From: Alphaproteobacteria bacterium
Lineage (GTDB): Bacteria; Myxococcota_A; UBA796; CAJQPC01
Assembly: GCA_020632795.1 (NCBI GenBank)
Contig: JACKEV010000009.1
Location: 843,501 to 907,500, forward strand
Direction of reading: 5' to 3'
Length of the DNA: 64,000 nucleotides
In this document: positions 25,563 through 33,172 of the stretch, one piece after another
How positions within the stretch are numbered: position 1 is the first letter of the stretch
Layout of the letters: every line of letters begins with the position of its first letter
Notes under the pieces: model-generated
Seen by the model: only the letters and a program-made list of their open reading frames with translations
Database searches by the model: none
What the model was told of the DNA's origin: nothing
Program-made: the position numbers and the translations under genes

Positions 25563-26591
25563 ATGGAACAGCTCGCCCGATCGATCCGCCCCCTCCCGTC
25601 CACCTCTCGCGCGGTGGTCTTCCCCCGCTACGGGGGGCCCGACGTGCTGCAGCATGTCGAACGCCCCCTCCCCACGCCGGCCGCCGATGAGGTGCTGATC
25701 GCGGTGCGCGCCGCCTCGGTGAACGCCGCCGACTGGCACCTGATGCGCGCCGATCCCTGGCTGATGCGGCTGATGACGGGGCTCGTCCGGCCCAAAAGCC
25801 CCGCCCTCGGCGCGGACGTCGCGGGCGTGGTCGTCGCCGCGGGCCCGGAGGTCCAGCGTCTGAAGGTGGGTGACGCGGTCATGGGGGACCTCTCGGACCA
25901 GGGCTTCGGCGCCTTCGCGGAGTATGTCTGCGCCCGGGAGACCCACCTGGTCGCCCTACCGCGGGGCTTGAGCTTCGAGCAGGCCGCGGCGGTGCCGATG
26001 GCCGGGGTCACCGCGCTCAAGGGCGTCCAGGAGGTCGCTGGGGTGAAGGCCGGACAGCGCGTGCTCGTGCTGGGTGCCAGCGGCGGGGTGGGCGCCTTCG
26101 CGGTGCAGCTCGCCCGGCACCTCGGCGCCGAGGTCACCGCCGTGTGCAGCACCGAGAAGGTCGACGCGGTGCGCCGCCTGGGCGCGGCTCGCGTCGTGGA
26201 CCATCGCGTCCAGGACGTCACCCGCCTCGACGAGCGCTTCGACGTCATCCTCGACGCGGCCGCCTACCGCTCCTTCCTGGCCTACCGGCGCATCCTGAGC
26301 GAAGACGGCGTCTACGTGATGGTGGGCGGCGCGCTGGGGACCCTGCTCCAGCTCGCCCTCCTCGGCCCCATCCTCTCCCGGCTGGGCGGGCAGCGCTTCG
26401 CCAACTACCTCTCCGTGCCCGACCACGCGGCGCTGAGCACCCTGGCCGAGCTGCTGGCGGCGGGCGCGATCGTGGCCCCCGTCGACCGCAGCTACCCCCT
26501 GGCCCAGGTGCCCGACGCCATCCGCGCGCTCGAGGCGCGGAGGGTTACGGGGAAGCTGGTCATCACGATCCAGGGAGCCGCCCATGGGTGA
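25563..26591 (+). CDS. Zinc-independent MDR oxidoreductase under TetR control
   Basis: 342 residues; AGGAG lies nine bases before ATG 25563. GroES-like domain with ALGADVAGVVVAAGPEVQRL and GDAVMGDLSDQGFGAFAEYV; Rossmann domain with VLVLGASGGVGAFAVQLARH. The MDR subtype resembles quinone oxidoreductase/reticulon-4-interacting-protein relatives, which use NADPH. The 3' end overlaps the TetR start by eight bases, so the two are co-transcribed. Tetracycline-type TetR coupling suggests induction by a small hydrophobic compound that the enzyme may reduce. Confidence 0.85.
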   Translation: MEQLARSIRPLPSTSRAVVFPRYGGPDVLQHVERPLPTPAADEVLIAVRAASVNAADWHLMRADPWLMRLMTGLVRPKSPALGADVAGVVVAAGPEVQRLKVGDAVMGDLSDQGFGAFAEYVCARETHLVALPRGLSFEQAAAVPMAGVTALKGVQEVAGVKAGQRVLVLGASGGVGAFAVQLARHLGAEVTAVCSTEKVDAVRRLGAARVVDHRVQDVTRLDERFDVILDAAAYRSFLAYRRILSEDGVYVMVGGALGTLLQLALLGPILSRLGGQRFANYLSVPDHAALSTLAELLAAGAIVAPVDRSYPLAQVPDAIRALEARRVTGKLVITIQGAAHG

Positions 26592-27270
26592 GGAGCCCAC
26601 GAAGCCCAGGAAGAAGCGCCAGCGGAAGACACCGCTCACCCGCGAGGCCGTGCTGAGCGCGGCGATGCGCCTGGCGGACCGCGAGGGCGTCGACGCGCTG
26701 TCGATGCGCAAGCTGGCGCGCGCGCTGCGGGTCGAGGCGATGTCGCTCTACAACCACGTCGCCAACAAGGACGACCTGCTCGACGGCCTGGTGGACCGGG
26801 TCATCGGCGAGATCGAGCTGCCCACCCTCGGCGGCGACTGGCGCGAGGCGATGCGACGGCGCGCGCTGTCCGCCCACGACGTCCTGATGCGGCACCCCTG
26901 GGCCACGCTCTTGATCCTCTCCCGGGTCAACACCGGCCCGGCGATGCTCCGGTACATCGACGCCACGCTGGGGTGCCTGCGCGAGGCGGGGTTCTCGTGG
27001 GCGCTCGCGGACTACGCCTGGAACACCCTCGACGGCCACGTCTACGGATTCACGCTCCAGCGGCTCACCTTCCCCTTCGAGCCCAAGGAGTACGCCGCGA
27101 AGGCCGCCGAGTACGCGCCGATGGTGCCGGCGGACACCTACCCCTACATGCGCGGGCTGACGCTGGAGGTCGCCGAGGGCCGCCACGACGGCGTCCAGGA
27201 GCTGGAGCTGGGGCTGGGGCTGCTGTTGGAGGGGTTTGAGCGGCTGCGGGTGGAGGGGTGGACGCGCTGA
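26584..27270 (+). CDS. TetR-family repressor with TetR_C-type ligand domain
   Basis: 228 residues. The N-terminus is Lys/Arg-rich (KPRKKRQRKTPL), then the helix-turn-helix LTREAVLSAAMRLADREG...LSMRKLARALRVEAMSLYNHV (positions ~18-58, V-E-A-M-S-L-Y-N-H-V recognition helix). The C-terminal domain (LDGLVDRVIGEIELP; GFSWALADYAWNTLDGHVYG) matches tetracycline-repressor-type ligand domains. It most likely binds the palindrome at 25517-25548 in front of its own operon. Converges on the Nudix fusion gene with a 5-bp gap. Confidence 0.88.
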   Translation: MGEEPTKPRKKRQRKTPLTREAVLSAAMRLADREGVDALSMRKLARALRVEAMSLYNHVANKDDLLDGLVDRVIGEIELPTLGGDWREAMRRRALSAHDVLMRHPWATLLILSRVNTGPAMLRYIDATLGCLREAGFSWALADYAWNTLDGHVYGFTLQRLTFPFEPKEYAAKAAEYAPMVPADTYPYMRGLTLEVAEGRHDGVQELELGLGLLLEGFERLRVEGWTR

Positions 27271-27275
27271 AGTGC

Positions 27276-28427
27276 TCAGCCCATGAGCCCCACCACCGCC
27301 ATCCCCACGGTCGCCCAGTCCACCCGCTCGTCCTCCAGCAGCGCCCGGACGGTGCTCAGCTCGACGTAGGCCCGCTCCGAGCCCAGCCCCCGGGCCTGGC
27401 CCTGCTCGGCGAAGACCCGCAGGGTTTGCAGCTCGTCGTCGGTCAGCGCGCAGCGGAACAGCCGGCCGTGGTGGGACGACAGCGTGCCCGCGAGCTGCCG
27501 GGACCCCAGCGGCTCGAAGCGCTCCCGGCTCAGCGTCAGCCCCACCTCCTCCGCGACCTCGTCGGCCGCGACCTGCAGCGCCGTCTGGCCCTCCTCGAAG
27601 CTGGACCCGCCCGGCAGCTCGTGGACGAAGCCGTCGCGGGTGCGCACCGGGGCGCGGAACTCCCGGATCAGGACCACCTCGGTGTCCAGGGGGTCCGGGG
27701 CCACCGGGCCGTGGAGCAGCGTCGCGGAGAGGTCCGCCCGCGCGAAGACCCACTCGTTGGCCTTCACCCGGTCCTCGGCGGCGACGTGCACCTGGACCTC
27801 CAGGATCCAGGCGAAGGGCTGGAGGGCCCGGGAGGGGGTGAAGGTCCAGGCCATGCGCGCGCCCATCAGGCGGTTGCCCACGGCCTGCTGGGCTTGGTAC
27901 CAGGCCTGGAAGGAGGGGGTGCGCCACACCTGGAGGGGGACGTGGCGCTCGCCGTCTGTGCGCAGTTCGCCGCCGTTGATGCGCGCGAGGGCGGCCTCGA
28001 CGGTGGCCGCCAGGGTGTCGAGCACCGGCACGCCGTGCGTCCCGGCCAGCCAGGCGAGGTAGCGGTTCTTGGGCGAGCCCGGCGGGAAGCCCAGCACCGC
28101 CTTGCCCGAGGCCACCCAGGCGCCGAACTCGACGTTCGTGGTGAACGCGGGCATCGTGGCCAGCTCCCGCGGTACCCAGAACAGCACGACGTCGGCCAAC
28201 TCCAGGCCCTGGCGCTCCCACTCGACCTGGTCCAGGTAGTGGGCCCGGACGGTCCCCGACGGGTCCTCCGGGGAGAACACGGCGCCGTCGTAGCCGGCCT
28301 CGCGCAGCAGGCGCAGGGCCTCGGGTCGCCAGCTCGCCACCTCGGCGGAGCGGGGGGTCGGGCCCGCGAGGAACACGGCCGAGGTCCAGCGGTCGGGGAA
28401 GGGCTGGCGGGCGTACACGATGCGCAT
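27276..28427 (-). CDS. Nucleoside 2-deoxyribosyltransferase-like domain fused to a Nudix domain
   Basis: 383 residues. Residues ~1-125 match the nucleoside 2-deoxyribosyltransferase-like family (PF15891 type): VFLAGPTPRSAEVASWRPEA, LADVVLFWVPRE, and TTNVEFGAWVASGKAVLGFP. Residues ~125-235 are a linker/middle region. Residues ~245-380 are Nudix-like: VHELPGGSSFEEGQ then AADEVAEEVGL. In the Nudix box the Glu-Glu pair is kept, but the first Glu is Gln and the Arg of REU is Asp, so hydrolysis may be weakened or specialised. Together these domains would act on nucleosides or nucleotide-sugar compounds, for instance in cleaning modified nucleotides. Divergent from the SDR gene. Confidence 0.8.
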   Translation of the reverse strand: MRIVYARQPFPDRWTSAVFLAGPTPRSAEVASWRPEALRLLREAGYDGAVFSPEDPSGTVRAHYLDQVEWERQGLELADVVLFWVPRELATMPAFTTNVEFGAWVASGKAVLGFPPGSPKNRYLAWLAGTHGVPVLDTLAATVEAALARINGGELRTDGERHVPLQVWRTPSFQAWYQAQQAVGNRLMGARMAWTFTPSRALQPFAWILEVQVHVAAEDRVKANEWVFARADLSATLLHGPVAPDPLDTEVVLIREFRAPVRTRDGFVHELPGGSSFEEGQTALQVAADEVAEEVGLTLSRERFEPLGSRQLAGTLSSHHGRLFRCALTDDELQTLRVFAEQGQARGLGSERAYVELSTVRALLEDERVDWATVGMAVVGLMG

Positions 28428-28534
28428 GTCCTGCTCCTATCCCGGCCGCCCCCCGTGGCCGAGCGTGGGTGTTCCCGGGCGCCAGAGGCGTTATGGCCCC
28501 TCATCTGAAGAACACCGCATCACAGGAGCGGAAG

Positions 28535-29413
28535 ATGGCATCGTTCGGGGCAGCCAGCACGGCAGAGGAAGTGACCGAGGGCATCGACCTCAGCGGCAGG
28601 GTCTACGTCCTGACCGGCTGCAACTCGGGCATCGGGGAGGAGACCCTGCGGGTGCTCGGCCTGCGGGGCGCGGAGGTCATCGGGCTGGCCCGGACCGCCG
28701 CCAAGGCGCAGGCGGCGCTCGACAAGCACGGGGTGGCCGGGACCGCGGTGGCCTGTGACCTCTCGGATCCCGACTCCGTGCGGGCTGCGGTCGCGACGGT
28801 GCGCGGGCTGGGCCGGCGGCTGAGCGGCATCATCGCCAACGCCGGCATCATGGCGCTGCCCGAGCCGCGCACCACGCTGGGCCTGGACCTGCAGTTCCTG
28901 ACCAACCACATCGGCCACTTCATCCTGGTCACCGGGCTGGTGGACCTGCTCACCGACGACGGTCGGGTGGTGATGGTCTCCAGCGGCGCGCACTTCATGG
29001 CGCCCGAGGTCGGCATCGAGTTCGACAACCTCAGCGGCCAGCGCGGCTACCACCCCTGGCGCACCTACGGGCAGTCCAAGCTCGCCAACCTGCTGACGGC
29101 CAAGGTGCTGGCCGGCCGCCTGGGCGACGGGCAGACCGCCAACGCCATCCACCCGGGGGTCATCCAGACCAACCTGGGCCGGCACCTCGACGACTACGAG
29201 GGCGTGCTGGACAGCGTCGGCCGCGACAACCTCAAGACGGTGGGTCAGGGCGCGGCCACGCAGGTGTTCGTGGCGGTCCACCCGGACGCCGCAGCGCTGA
29301 CGGGGCTCTACTTCCAGGACTGCAAGGTGAAGGAGCCCAGCGCGGCGGCGCAGGATGAGGCGCTGGCGGAGCGGCTCTGGGCGGTGAGCGAGGAGCTCGT
29401 GGCGGGGTTGTAG
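28535..29413 (+). CDS. Short-chain dehydrogenase/reductase (SDR)
   Basis: 292 residues from ATG 28535 (AGGAGCGG upstream). Rossmann motif VYVLTGCNSGIGEETLRVLG (TGxxxGIG) at ~24-43, NAGIM (~104), catalytic Ser in VVMVSSGAHFM, and the Tyr/Lys pair in YGQSKLANLL (YxxxK), followed by HPGVIQTNLGRH. This is the retinol-dehydrogenase/WWOX-like classical SDR group, which oxidises or reduces alcohols/ketones with NAD(P). Substrate unknown. An eroded remnant of another gene lies directly downstream. Confidence 0.88.
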   Translation: MASFGAASTAEEVTEGIDLSGRVYVLTGCNSGIGEETLRVLGLRGAEVIGLARTAAKAQAALDKHGVAGTAVACDLSDPDSVRAAVATVRGLGRRLSGIIANAGIMALPEPRTTLGLDLQFLTNHIGHFILVTGLVDLLTDDGRVVMVSSGAHFMAPEVGIEFDNLSGQRGYHPWRTYGQSKLANLLTAKVLAGRLGDGQTANAIHPGVIQTNLGRHLDDYEGVLDSVGRDNLKTVGQGAATQVFVAVHPDAAALTGLYFQDCKVKEPSAAAQDEALAERLWAVSEELVAGL

Positions 29414-29426
29414 GCGGCGTCCCCGC

Positions 29427-29500
29427 TCACGCGCCGGGCTCAGAATCGGGCCGGATGACCCGCCCCGGAGCCTCAATCCGAGCGTGCCCCGGTAACCTCG
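29427..29500 (-). pseudogene. Eroded C-terminal remnant of the small partner protein found intact at 51847-52092
   Basis: On the minus strand this reads ...ARIEAPGRVIRPDSEPGA and stop; the intact gene at 51847 ends ...SRSEAPGRVIRATPETGE and stop. At DNA level the blocks TCAC-x-CGCCGG, CCGGATGAC and CCGGTAAC align in order. Upstream sequence is lost, and no start codon is evident. Confidence 0.55.
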
Positions 29501-29533
29501 GGCGCCGATCGACGTTTTCACTTGCGCCTCCGC

Positions 29534-29575
29534 TACTCAGCGTTACTATATACCAGTAGTCAGCGACACTGAGTA
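29534..29575. promoter_or_regulatory. PadR operator/promoter region
   Basis: TACTCAG (29534-29540) and CTGAGTA (29569-29575) are inverted; inside them TCAGCG-xx-ACT occurs twice as a direct repeat, and TACT-atatacc-AGTA forms a smaller inverted repeat over an AT-rich TATATA core. It lies just upstream of the PadR start and probably combines promoter and PadR site. Confidence 0.55.
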
Positions 29576-29592
29576 CCTGGAGGAGAACCCCC

Positions 29593-29928
29593 GTGGGCAA
29601 GCAGTTGACGGAGATGCTCAAGGGAACGCTGGAGGGCATCGTCCTGGCGCTCCTGTCCGCGCGGCCGGCCTATGGCTACGAGATCACGGCCTGGCTTCGG
29701 GAGCGGGGCTTCTCCGACATCGCCGAAGGCACGGTCTACGCCCTGCTCATCCGGGTCGAGAAGAAGGGGCTCGTCGACGTGGAGCGGGTCCCGTCCGAGA
29801 AGGGGCCGCCGCGCAAGGTGTACTCGGTCAACGCGGAGGGGCGGGAATACCTCGAAGAGTTCTGGAGGACGTGGAGCTTCCTCGCAGAACGGCTTGAACA
29901 GCTCCGACCAGGAGGAGAGTGCTCATGA
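29593..29928 (+). CDS. PadR-family transcriptional regulator
   Basis: 111 residues from GTG 29593 with TGGAGGAG upstream. Typical PadR: MLKGTLEGIVLALLSARPAY, then YGYEITAWLRE, the recognition/wing region EGTVYALLIRVEKKGLVDVE and PPRKVYSVNAEGREYLEEF. PadR repressors respond to phenolic or membrane stress ligands. Its TGA overlaps the ATG of a DUF1048 protein, the standard PadR-DUF1048 pairing. Confidence 0.9.
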   Translation: MGKQLTEMLKGTLEGIVLALLSARPAYGYEITAWLRERGFSDIAEGTVYALLIRVEKKGLVDVERVPSEKGPPRKVYSVNAEGREYLEEFWRTWSFLAERLEQLRPGGECS

Positions 29929-30284
29929 CCCTCTCGAAGTTCGTCTCGTGGGTGATCGGCGAAAAGACACGGTGGTGGCGGTACAAGGCGCGCCGCAAGC
30001 AGCTCCCCCCCAGCCACCGCGCGGCGATGGAGGCGCTGGAGCGGTACCTGATGTATGTCGGGCTGGTCGACGACCCGAGCGCGATGTTCGAGGACCTCGT
30101 CGAGCTGTTCGAGCAGAGCGCGGCGGACGGCGTCCCCGTCCGCGAGGTCGTCGGGGAGGACCCCGTGGAGTTCGTCGACGCGTTCATGCGGAGCTACGGG
30201 GAGGGGAGCTGGCGCATCCGGGAGCGGGAGCGGCTGATCAGCGCCATCGACCGCGCCGCCGAAGCGAGCGGGGCGGCGCCGTGA
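29925..30284 (+). CDS. DUF1048-family protein coupled to PadR
   Basis: 119 residues. ATG 29925 is chosen over GTG 29919 because GGAGGAG is seven bases upstream and ATGA overlaps the PadR stop. Helical, charged protein (HRAAMEALERYLMYVGLVDD; MFEDLVELFEQSAADG; VEFVDAFMRSYGEGSWRIRE) of the DUF1048 type, whose genes regularly follow padR and may act as modulators of the regulator. No membrane span. Confidence 0.82.
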   Translation: MTLSKFVSWVIGEKTRWWRYKARRKQLPPSHRAAMEALERYLMYVGLVDDPSAMFEDLVELFEQSAADGVPVREVVGEDPVEFVDAFMRSYGEGSWRIRERERLISAIDRAAEASGAAP

Positions 30285-30314
30285 CCACCCGGGCCGCGGG
30301 CGGGACACCGCGGC

Positions 30315-31451
30315 TCACTTGAGCAGCGCGTCGATCTGACGGTGCCAGTCGGTGAGCGCGCCCTCGAAGCGCCCGAAGCGGAAGTGCGTGTTCGCTGAGG
30401 TGTGGAGGCCGCGCTGGATCTGCTCGCCGAGCACGAAGTCCTCGTCGAGGGTGCGCACCGAGATGGCGTGGTTCTTCTCCAGGAACGCCCGCGCCGCGGC
30501 GCTCGGCTCGCCCGCGTCCGGCGCCTGGCCGACCGTCAGGATCTCGATGTGGGTGGCGTCCGCGGCGAGGGGCTGCATCCGGATGAGGTCGAAGTGTGAG
30601 CGTTGGAGCAGGATCATCGCGTTGGGGTGCAGGCTGTAGACGACGTGGGTGTGGTCGCGGAGGTGCCACTGGTCGCGGGGGACGTCGGCCAGGGAGGTGA
30701 TGGAGCGCTTCGGCAGCACCGAGCGGATGTGGTGGCCGATGCGCTCGTGGGTGGACTGGGTGTCGGTGAAGAAGGGCGCGATGGTGTCCTTGTGGGCGAC
30801 GCGGAAGTGGTAGGACTCGACGCTGCCCTCGACGATGAGCTTCCAGTTCGCCTTCCAGGTGCGCGCGGTGGCGGCGAAGGCGGTGGGCCGCGGGCCGAGC
30901 ATGCCCTCCAGCTCCTCGATCAGCGCCTGGGGGAGGGGCTCGGGGGTGATGCCCGGGGTGGGGCACACGAACACCAGGCCGGCGGCCTCTGTGCAGGGGA
31001 GCTCGACCAGGCCGTGCGCCTCGGCCTGCAGGGTGGGGAAGCCCTCGGGGTGGCGCACCCGGTGGAGCCGCCCGTCGTTGTCGTAGGTCCAGCCGTGGTA
31101 GGGGCAGACGAAGCGCCGGCAGCGGCCGTGGGGGCGAAGCTCGACCGTGGCGCCCCGGTGCCGGCAGACGTTGAGGAAGGCGCGCAGCCGGCCGTCCTCG
31201 CCCCGGGCGATGAGGGTCGGCGCGCCCACGACCTCGGCCGTCACGAAGGCGCCGGGGTCCGCGACCTGGGACGACAGGGTCACGAGGTTGAGCGCGCGCC
31301 GGAAGACCCGCTCCAGCTCCCGCTCGAAGCGCGCCGGGTCGACGTAGTCGGCGACGGGCACCAGGGCCTCGGCCTCGTCCAGCGGGCGGCGGTTCTCCTG
31401 GGCCAACGCCAGCGACGCGGCCAGCACCTCGATCTGCTCGTCGCGGTTCAC
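30315..31451 (-). CDS. Rieske-type aromatic-ring-hydroxylating oxygenase subunit
   Basis: 378 residues from GTG 31451, overlapping the TetR stop (GTGA). The Rieske [2Fe-2S] site is complete: CRHRG (~115-119) and CPYHGW (~135-140). The catalytic domain has the ferrous-iron motif in WKLIVEGSVESYHFRVAHKD (Glu...Tyr-His...His). These enzymes insert oxygen into, or demethylate, ring or quaternary-amine substrates, and need a separate reductase; none is encoded nearby. The TetR upstream with a perfect palindromic operator suggests substrate-induced expression. Confidence 0.88.
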   Translation of the reverse strand: MNRDEQIEVLAASLALAQENRRPLDEAEALVPVADYVDPARFERELERVFRRALNLVTLSSQVADPGAFVTAEVVGAPTLIARGEDGRLRAFLNVCRHRGATVELRPHGRCRRFVCPYHGWTYDNDGRLHRVRHPEGFPTLQAEAHGLVELPCTEAAGLVFVCPTPGITPEPLPQALIEELEGMLGPRPTAFAATARTWKANWKLIVEGSVESYHFRVAHKDTIAPFFTDTQSTHERIGHHIRSVLPKRSITSLADVPRDQWHLRDHTHVVYSLHPNAMILLQRSHFDLIRMQPLAADATHIEILTVGQAPDAGEPSAAARAFLEKNHAISVRTLDEDFVLGEQIQRGLHTSANTHFRFGRFEGALTDWHRQIDALLK

Positions 31452-32062
31452 GCGCAGTCCTCCGGATCCTCGATGCACAGCACCCGCTGCATGAAGCGCT
31501 GAAGCGCCCGGACGACGCGCTCCTGGCACATCCGCTGCGCGGGCGCGAGGGCGCTGTGCAGGCCCTGGGCCACGCCGCCCATCAGCAGCGCGCCGCAGAG
31601 CTCGGCGTCGATGTCGGCGGGCACGCGCCCCAGGGCCTGACCCCGCCGCACGTTCTTCACCGCCCCCCGCACCTGGCGGTCGGCGCGCAGCCGCTGGTGC
31701 CGGACGGCCTCCGCGTCGCCGATGAGGCGCTGCTGGATCAGCGCGCCCAGGGGGTGGTCGTAGTGGAGCTGCACCGTGCGGCGGATGCGCTCCTTCTCAC
31801 GGGCCCACCAGTCGTCGGAGACCTCCTCGAAGGTGGGCCGGTACGCCACCGCCTCCCACTCGTCGTAGAAGGCGTCGACCAGCGCGACGAGCAGGTCGCT
31901 CTTCGAGGAGAAGTGCCGGTAGGGCGCGCCCGCCGACAGCCCGGCCCGCCGCGTCACGGCCGCGAGGTCCATGACCCCGTCGTGGGCGACCAATTCGCGC
32001 ACCGCCGCGTCGAGCAGCCGTTCCCGGGTCCGGCGACCGCGTCGCGTCTGTCCGGTGTTCAC
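31448..32062 (-). CDS. TetR-family regulator of the Rieske oxygenase
   Basis: 204 residues, GTG 32062 preceded by AGGAG. HTH at ~8-55: RRTRERLLDAAVRELVAHDG then VTRRAGLSAGAPYRHFSSKS. The ligand domain contains one cysteine in AELCGALLMGG and two near the end (RMCQER, LCIEDPEDC). It overlaps the oxygenase start, and a 20-bp perfect palindrome lies 17-36 bases upstream of its start, so autoregulation of the two-gene unit is likely. Confidence 0.88.
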   Translation of the reverse strand: MNTGQTRRGRRTRERLLDAAVRELVAHDGVMDLAAVTRRAGLSAGAPYRHFSSKSDLLVALVDAFYDEWEAVAYRPTFEEVSDDWWAREKERIRRTVQLHYDHPLGALIQQRLIGDAEAVRHQRLRADRQVRGAVKNVRRGQALGRVPADIDAELCGALLMGGVAQGLHSALAPAQRMCQERVVRALQRFMQRVLCIEDPEDCA

Positions 32063-32078
32063 GCAGGGCTCCTGAGAT

Positions 32079-32098
32079 GTAAAGTGAATTCACTTTAC
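32079..32098. promoter_or_regulatory. Perfect 20-bp palindrome, TetR operator
   Basis: GTAAAGTGAATTCACTTTAC is self-complementary over all 20 bases. It spans the last codons of the upstream MBL/SnoaL gene and precedes the TetR start, in AT-richer sequence than its surroundings. Confidence 0.8.
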
Positions 32099-33172
32099 CA
32101 CAGGGGAGCCCGGGGCGCTCGCGGGCGCGGCGGTCGTGTGGGTCCAGCGCTCGGCCACCCCGCCCTCGTCGAACCGGAGGAGCGTCAGGCCGGCGGCGAC
32201 GGGCGCGCCGCCGTGGGCCTCGAGGTGGAAGCGCACCGCGAGGTCCTCGTCGCCGACGACGTCGTCGAACACCAGCGTCGTCGGGGCCTCGCCGGTGAAC
32301 ATCGGCCCGTAGAAGGCGCGGATCTGGGCGTGGCCCTGGGCGATGGGGTGGCCGTTGCTCCACAGGCGGGCGTTCGGGCTGTAGAGCGCGCGGACATAGC
32401 CGTCGAGGTCTCCTCGGTTCCAGCACACCCGGGCCCGCTCCAGCGCCTGGCGCGCGCCGGGGTGGGGGAGGCGCGGCCAGAGGCGGCCCACCTCGGCGGC
32501 GACGCGGGCGTGGGCGTCGCCGAGGCAGGCGGGGCCATGCCCGGAGACGAGGTTCTCGAACGGGCGCTGGAGCAGGCGGTCGAAGTCGGGTGCGAGCCGC
32601 CGCCCGCCCTGCCGGAGGCGCCACATGGGCACGACGCCGCACGGACGGCGGAAGCCGAGCGCGCGGGCCACGAGCGCGCCGCCGCTGGAGGCGAAGGCGT
32701 CGTCGACCACGTTCTGCACGGCGTCGCAGGTGATCAGGGAGCCGCCCTCGTCCGGCAGCAGCAGCGCGGCCTCGGGGAGCCGGGCCCCGCGGAGCACGAT
32801 GAAGGACGCGCCGGGGAGGGGGCTTTCGCCGTCGACGATGGCGTCGGTCGGCTCGGCCCCCGCCACCCGTTCGCCGGGGAGGGACCAGTAGCGGGCCCCG
32901 TGGCGCCGCACGGTCCAGGCGTCGTCGCAGCCGTGCAGGTGGCCGAGGCGCACGACGTGCCGGACCTCGCCGAGCGCGGCGAGCCCGGCCTCCACCTCCG
33001 GCGAGACCCGAACGGCGTTCAGCACGGTCAGCGCGCGGCCCCGACGGACCACGCACATCGTGCGCGGGATGCGGACCAGCGGCGCCATCCGGAACGAGCC
33101 CCGCACGATGAACAAGTCGGGGAGGACCTGCTCCACGGGGCCGTGGGGCGTCTGTGGCGTGTCGTGGCTCAT
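32090..33172 (-). CDS. Metallo-hydrolase-like protein with SnoaL-like C-terminal domain
   Basis: 360 residues, ATG 33172 overlapping the sigma-factor stop (ATGA). Residues ~10-215 look like a DUF4336/metallo-beta-lactamase-like fold (LFIVRGSFRMAPLVRIPRTM; VVRLGHLHGCDDAW; LITCDAVQNVVDD; NLVSGHGPACLGDAHARV), with scattered His/Asp rather than a clean HxHxDH. Residues ~235-350 are a SnoaL-like/NTF2 barrel (ARVCWNRGDLDGYVRALYSP; IRAFYGPMFTGEAPTTLVF). The fusion of the two is unusual. Its 3' end holds half of the TetR operator, so transcription from above could interfere with the TetR unit. Confidence 0.65.
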   Translation of the reverse strand: MSHDTPQTPHGPVEQVLPDLFIVRGSFRMAPLVRIPRTMCVVRRGRALTVLNAVRVSPEVEAGLAALGEVRHVVRLGHLHGCDDAWTVRRHGARYWSLPGERVAGAEPTDAIVDGESPLPGASFIVLRGARLPEAALLLPDEGGSLITCDAVQNVVDDAFASSGGALVARALGFRRPCGVVPMWRLRQGGRRLAPDFDRLLQRPFENLVSGHGPACLGDAHARVAAEVGRLWPRLPHPGARQALERARVCWNRGDLDGYVRALYSPNARLWSNGHPIAQGHAQIRAFYGPMFTGEAPTTLVFDDVVGDEDLAVRFHLEAHGGAPVAAGLTLLRFDEGGVAERWTHTTAAPASAPGSPVVK

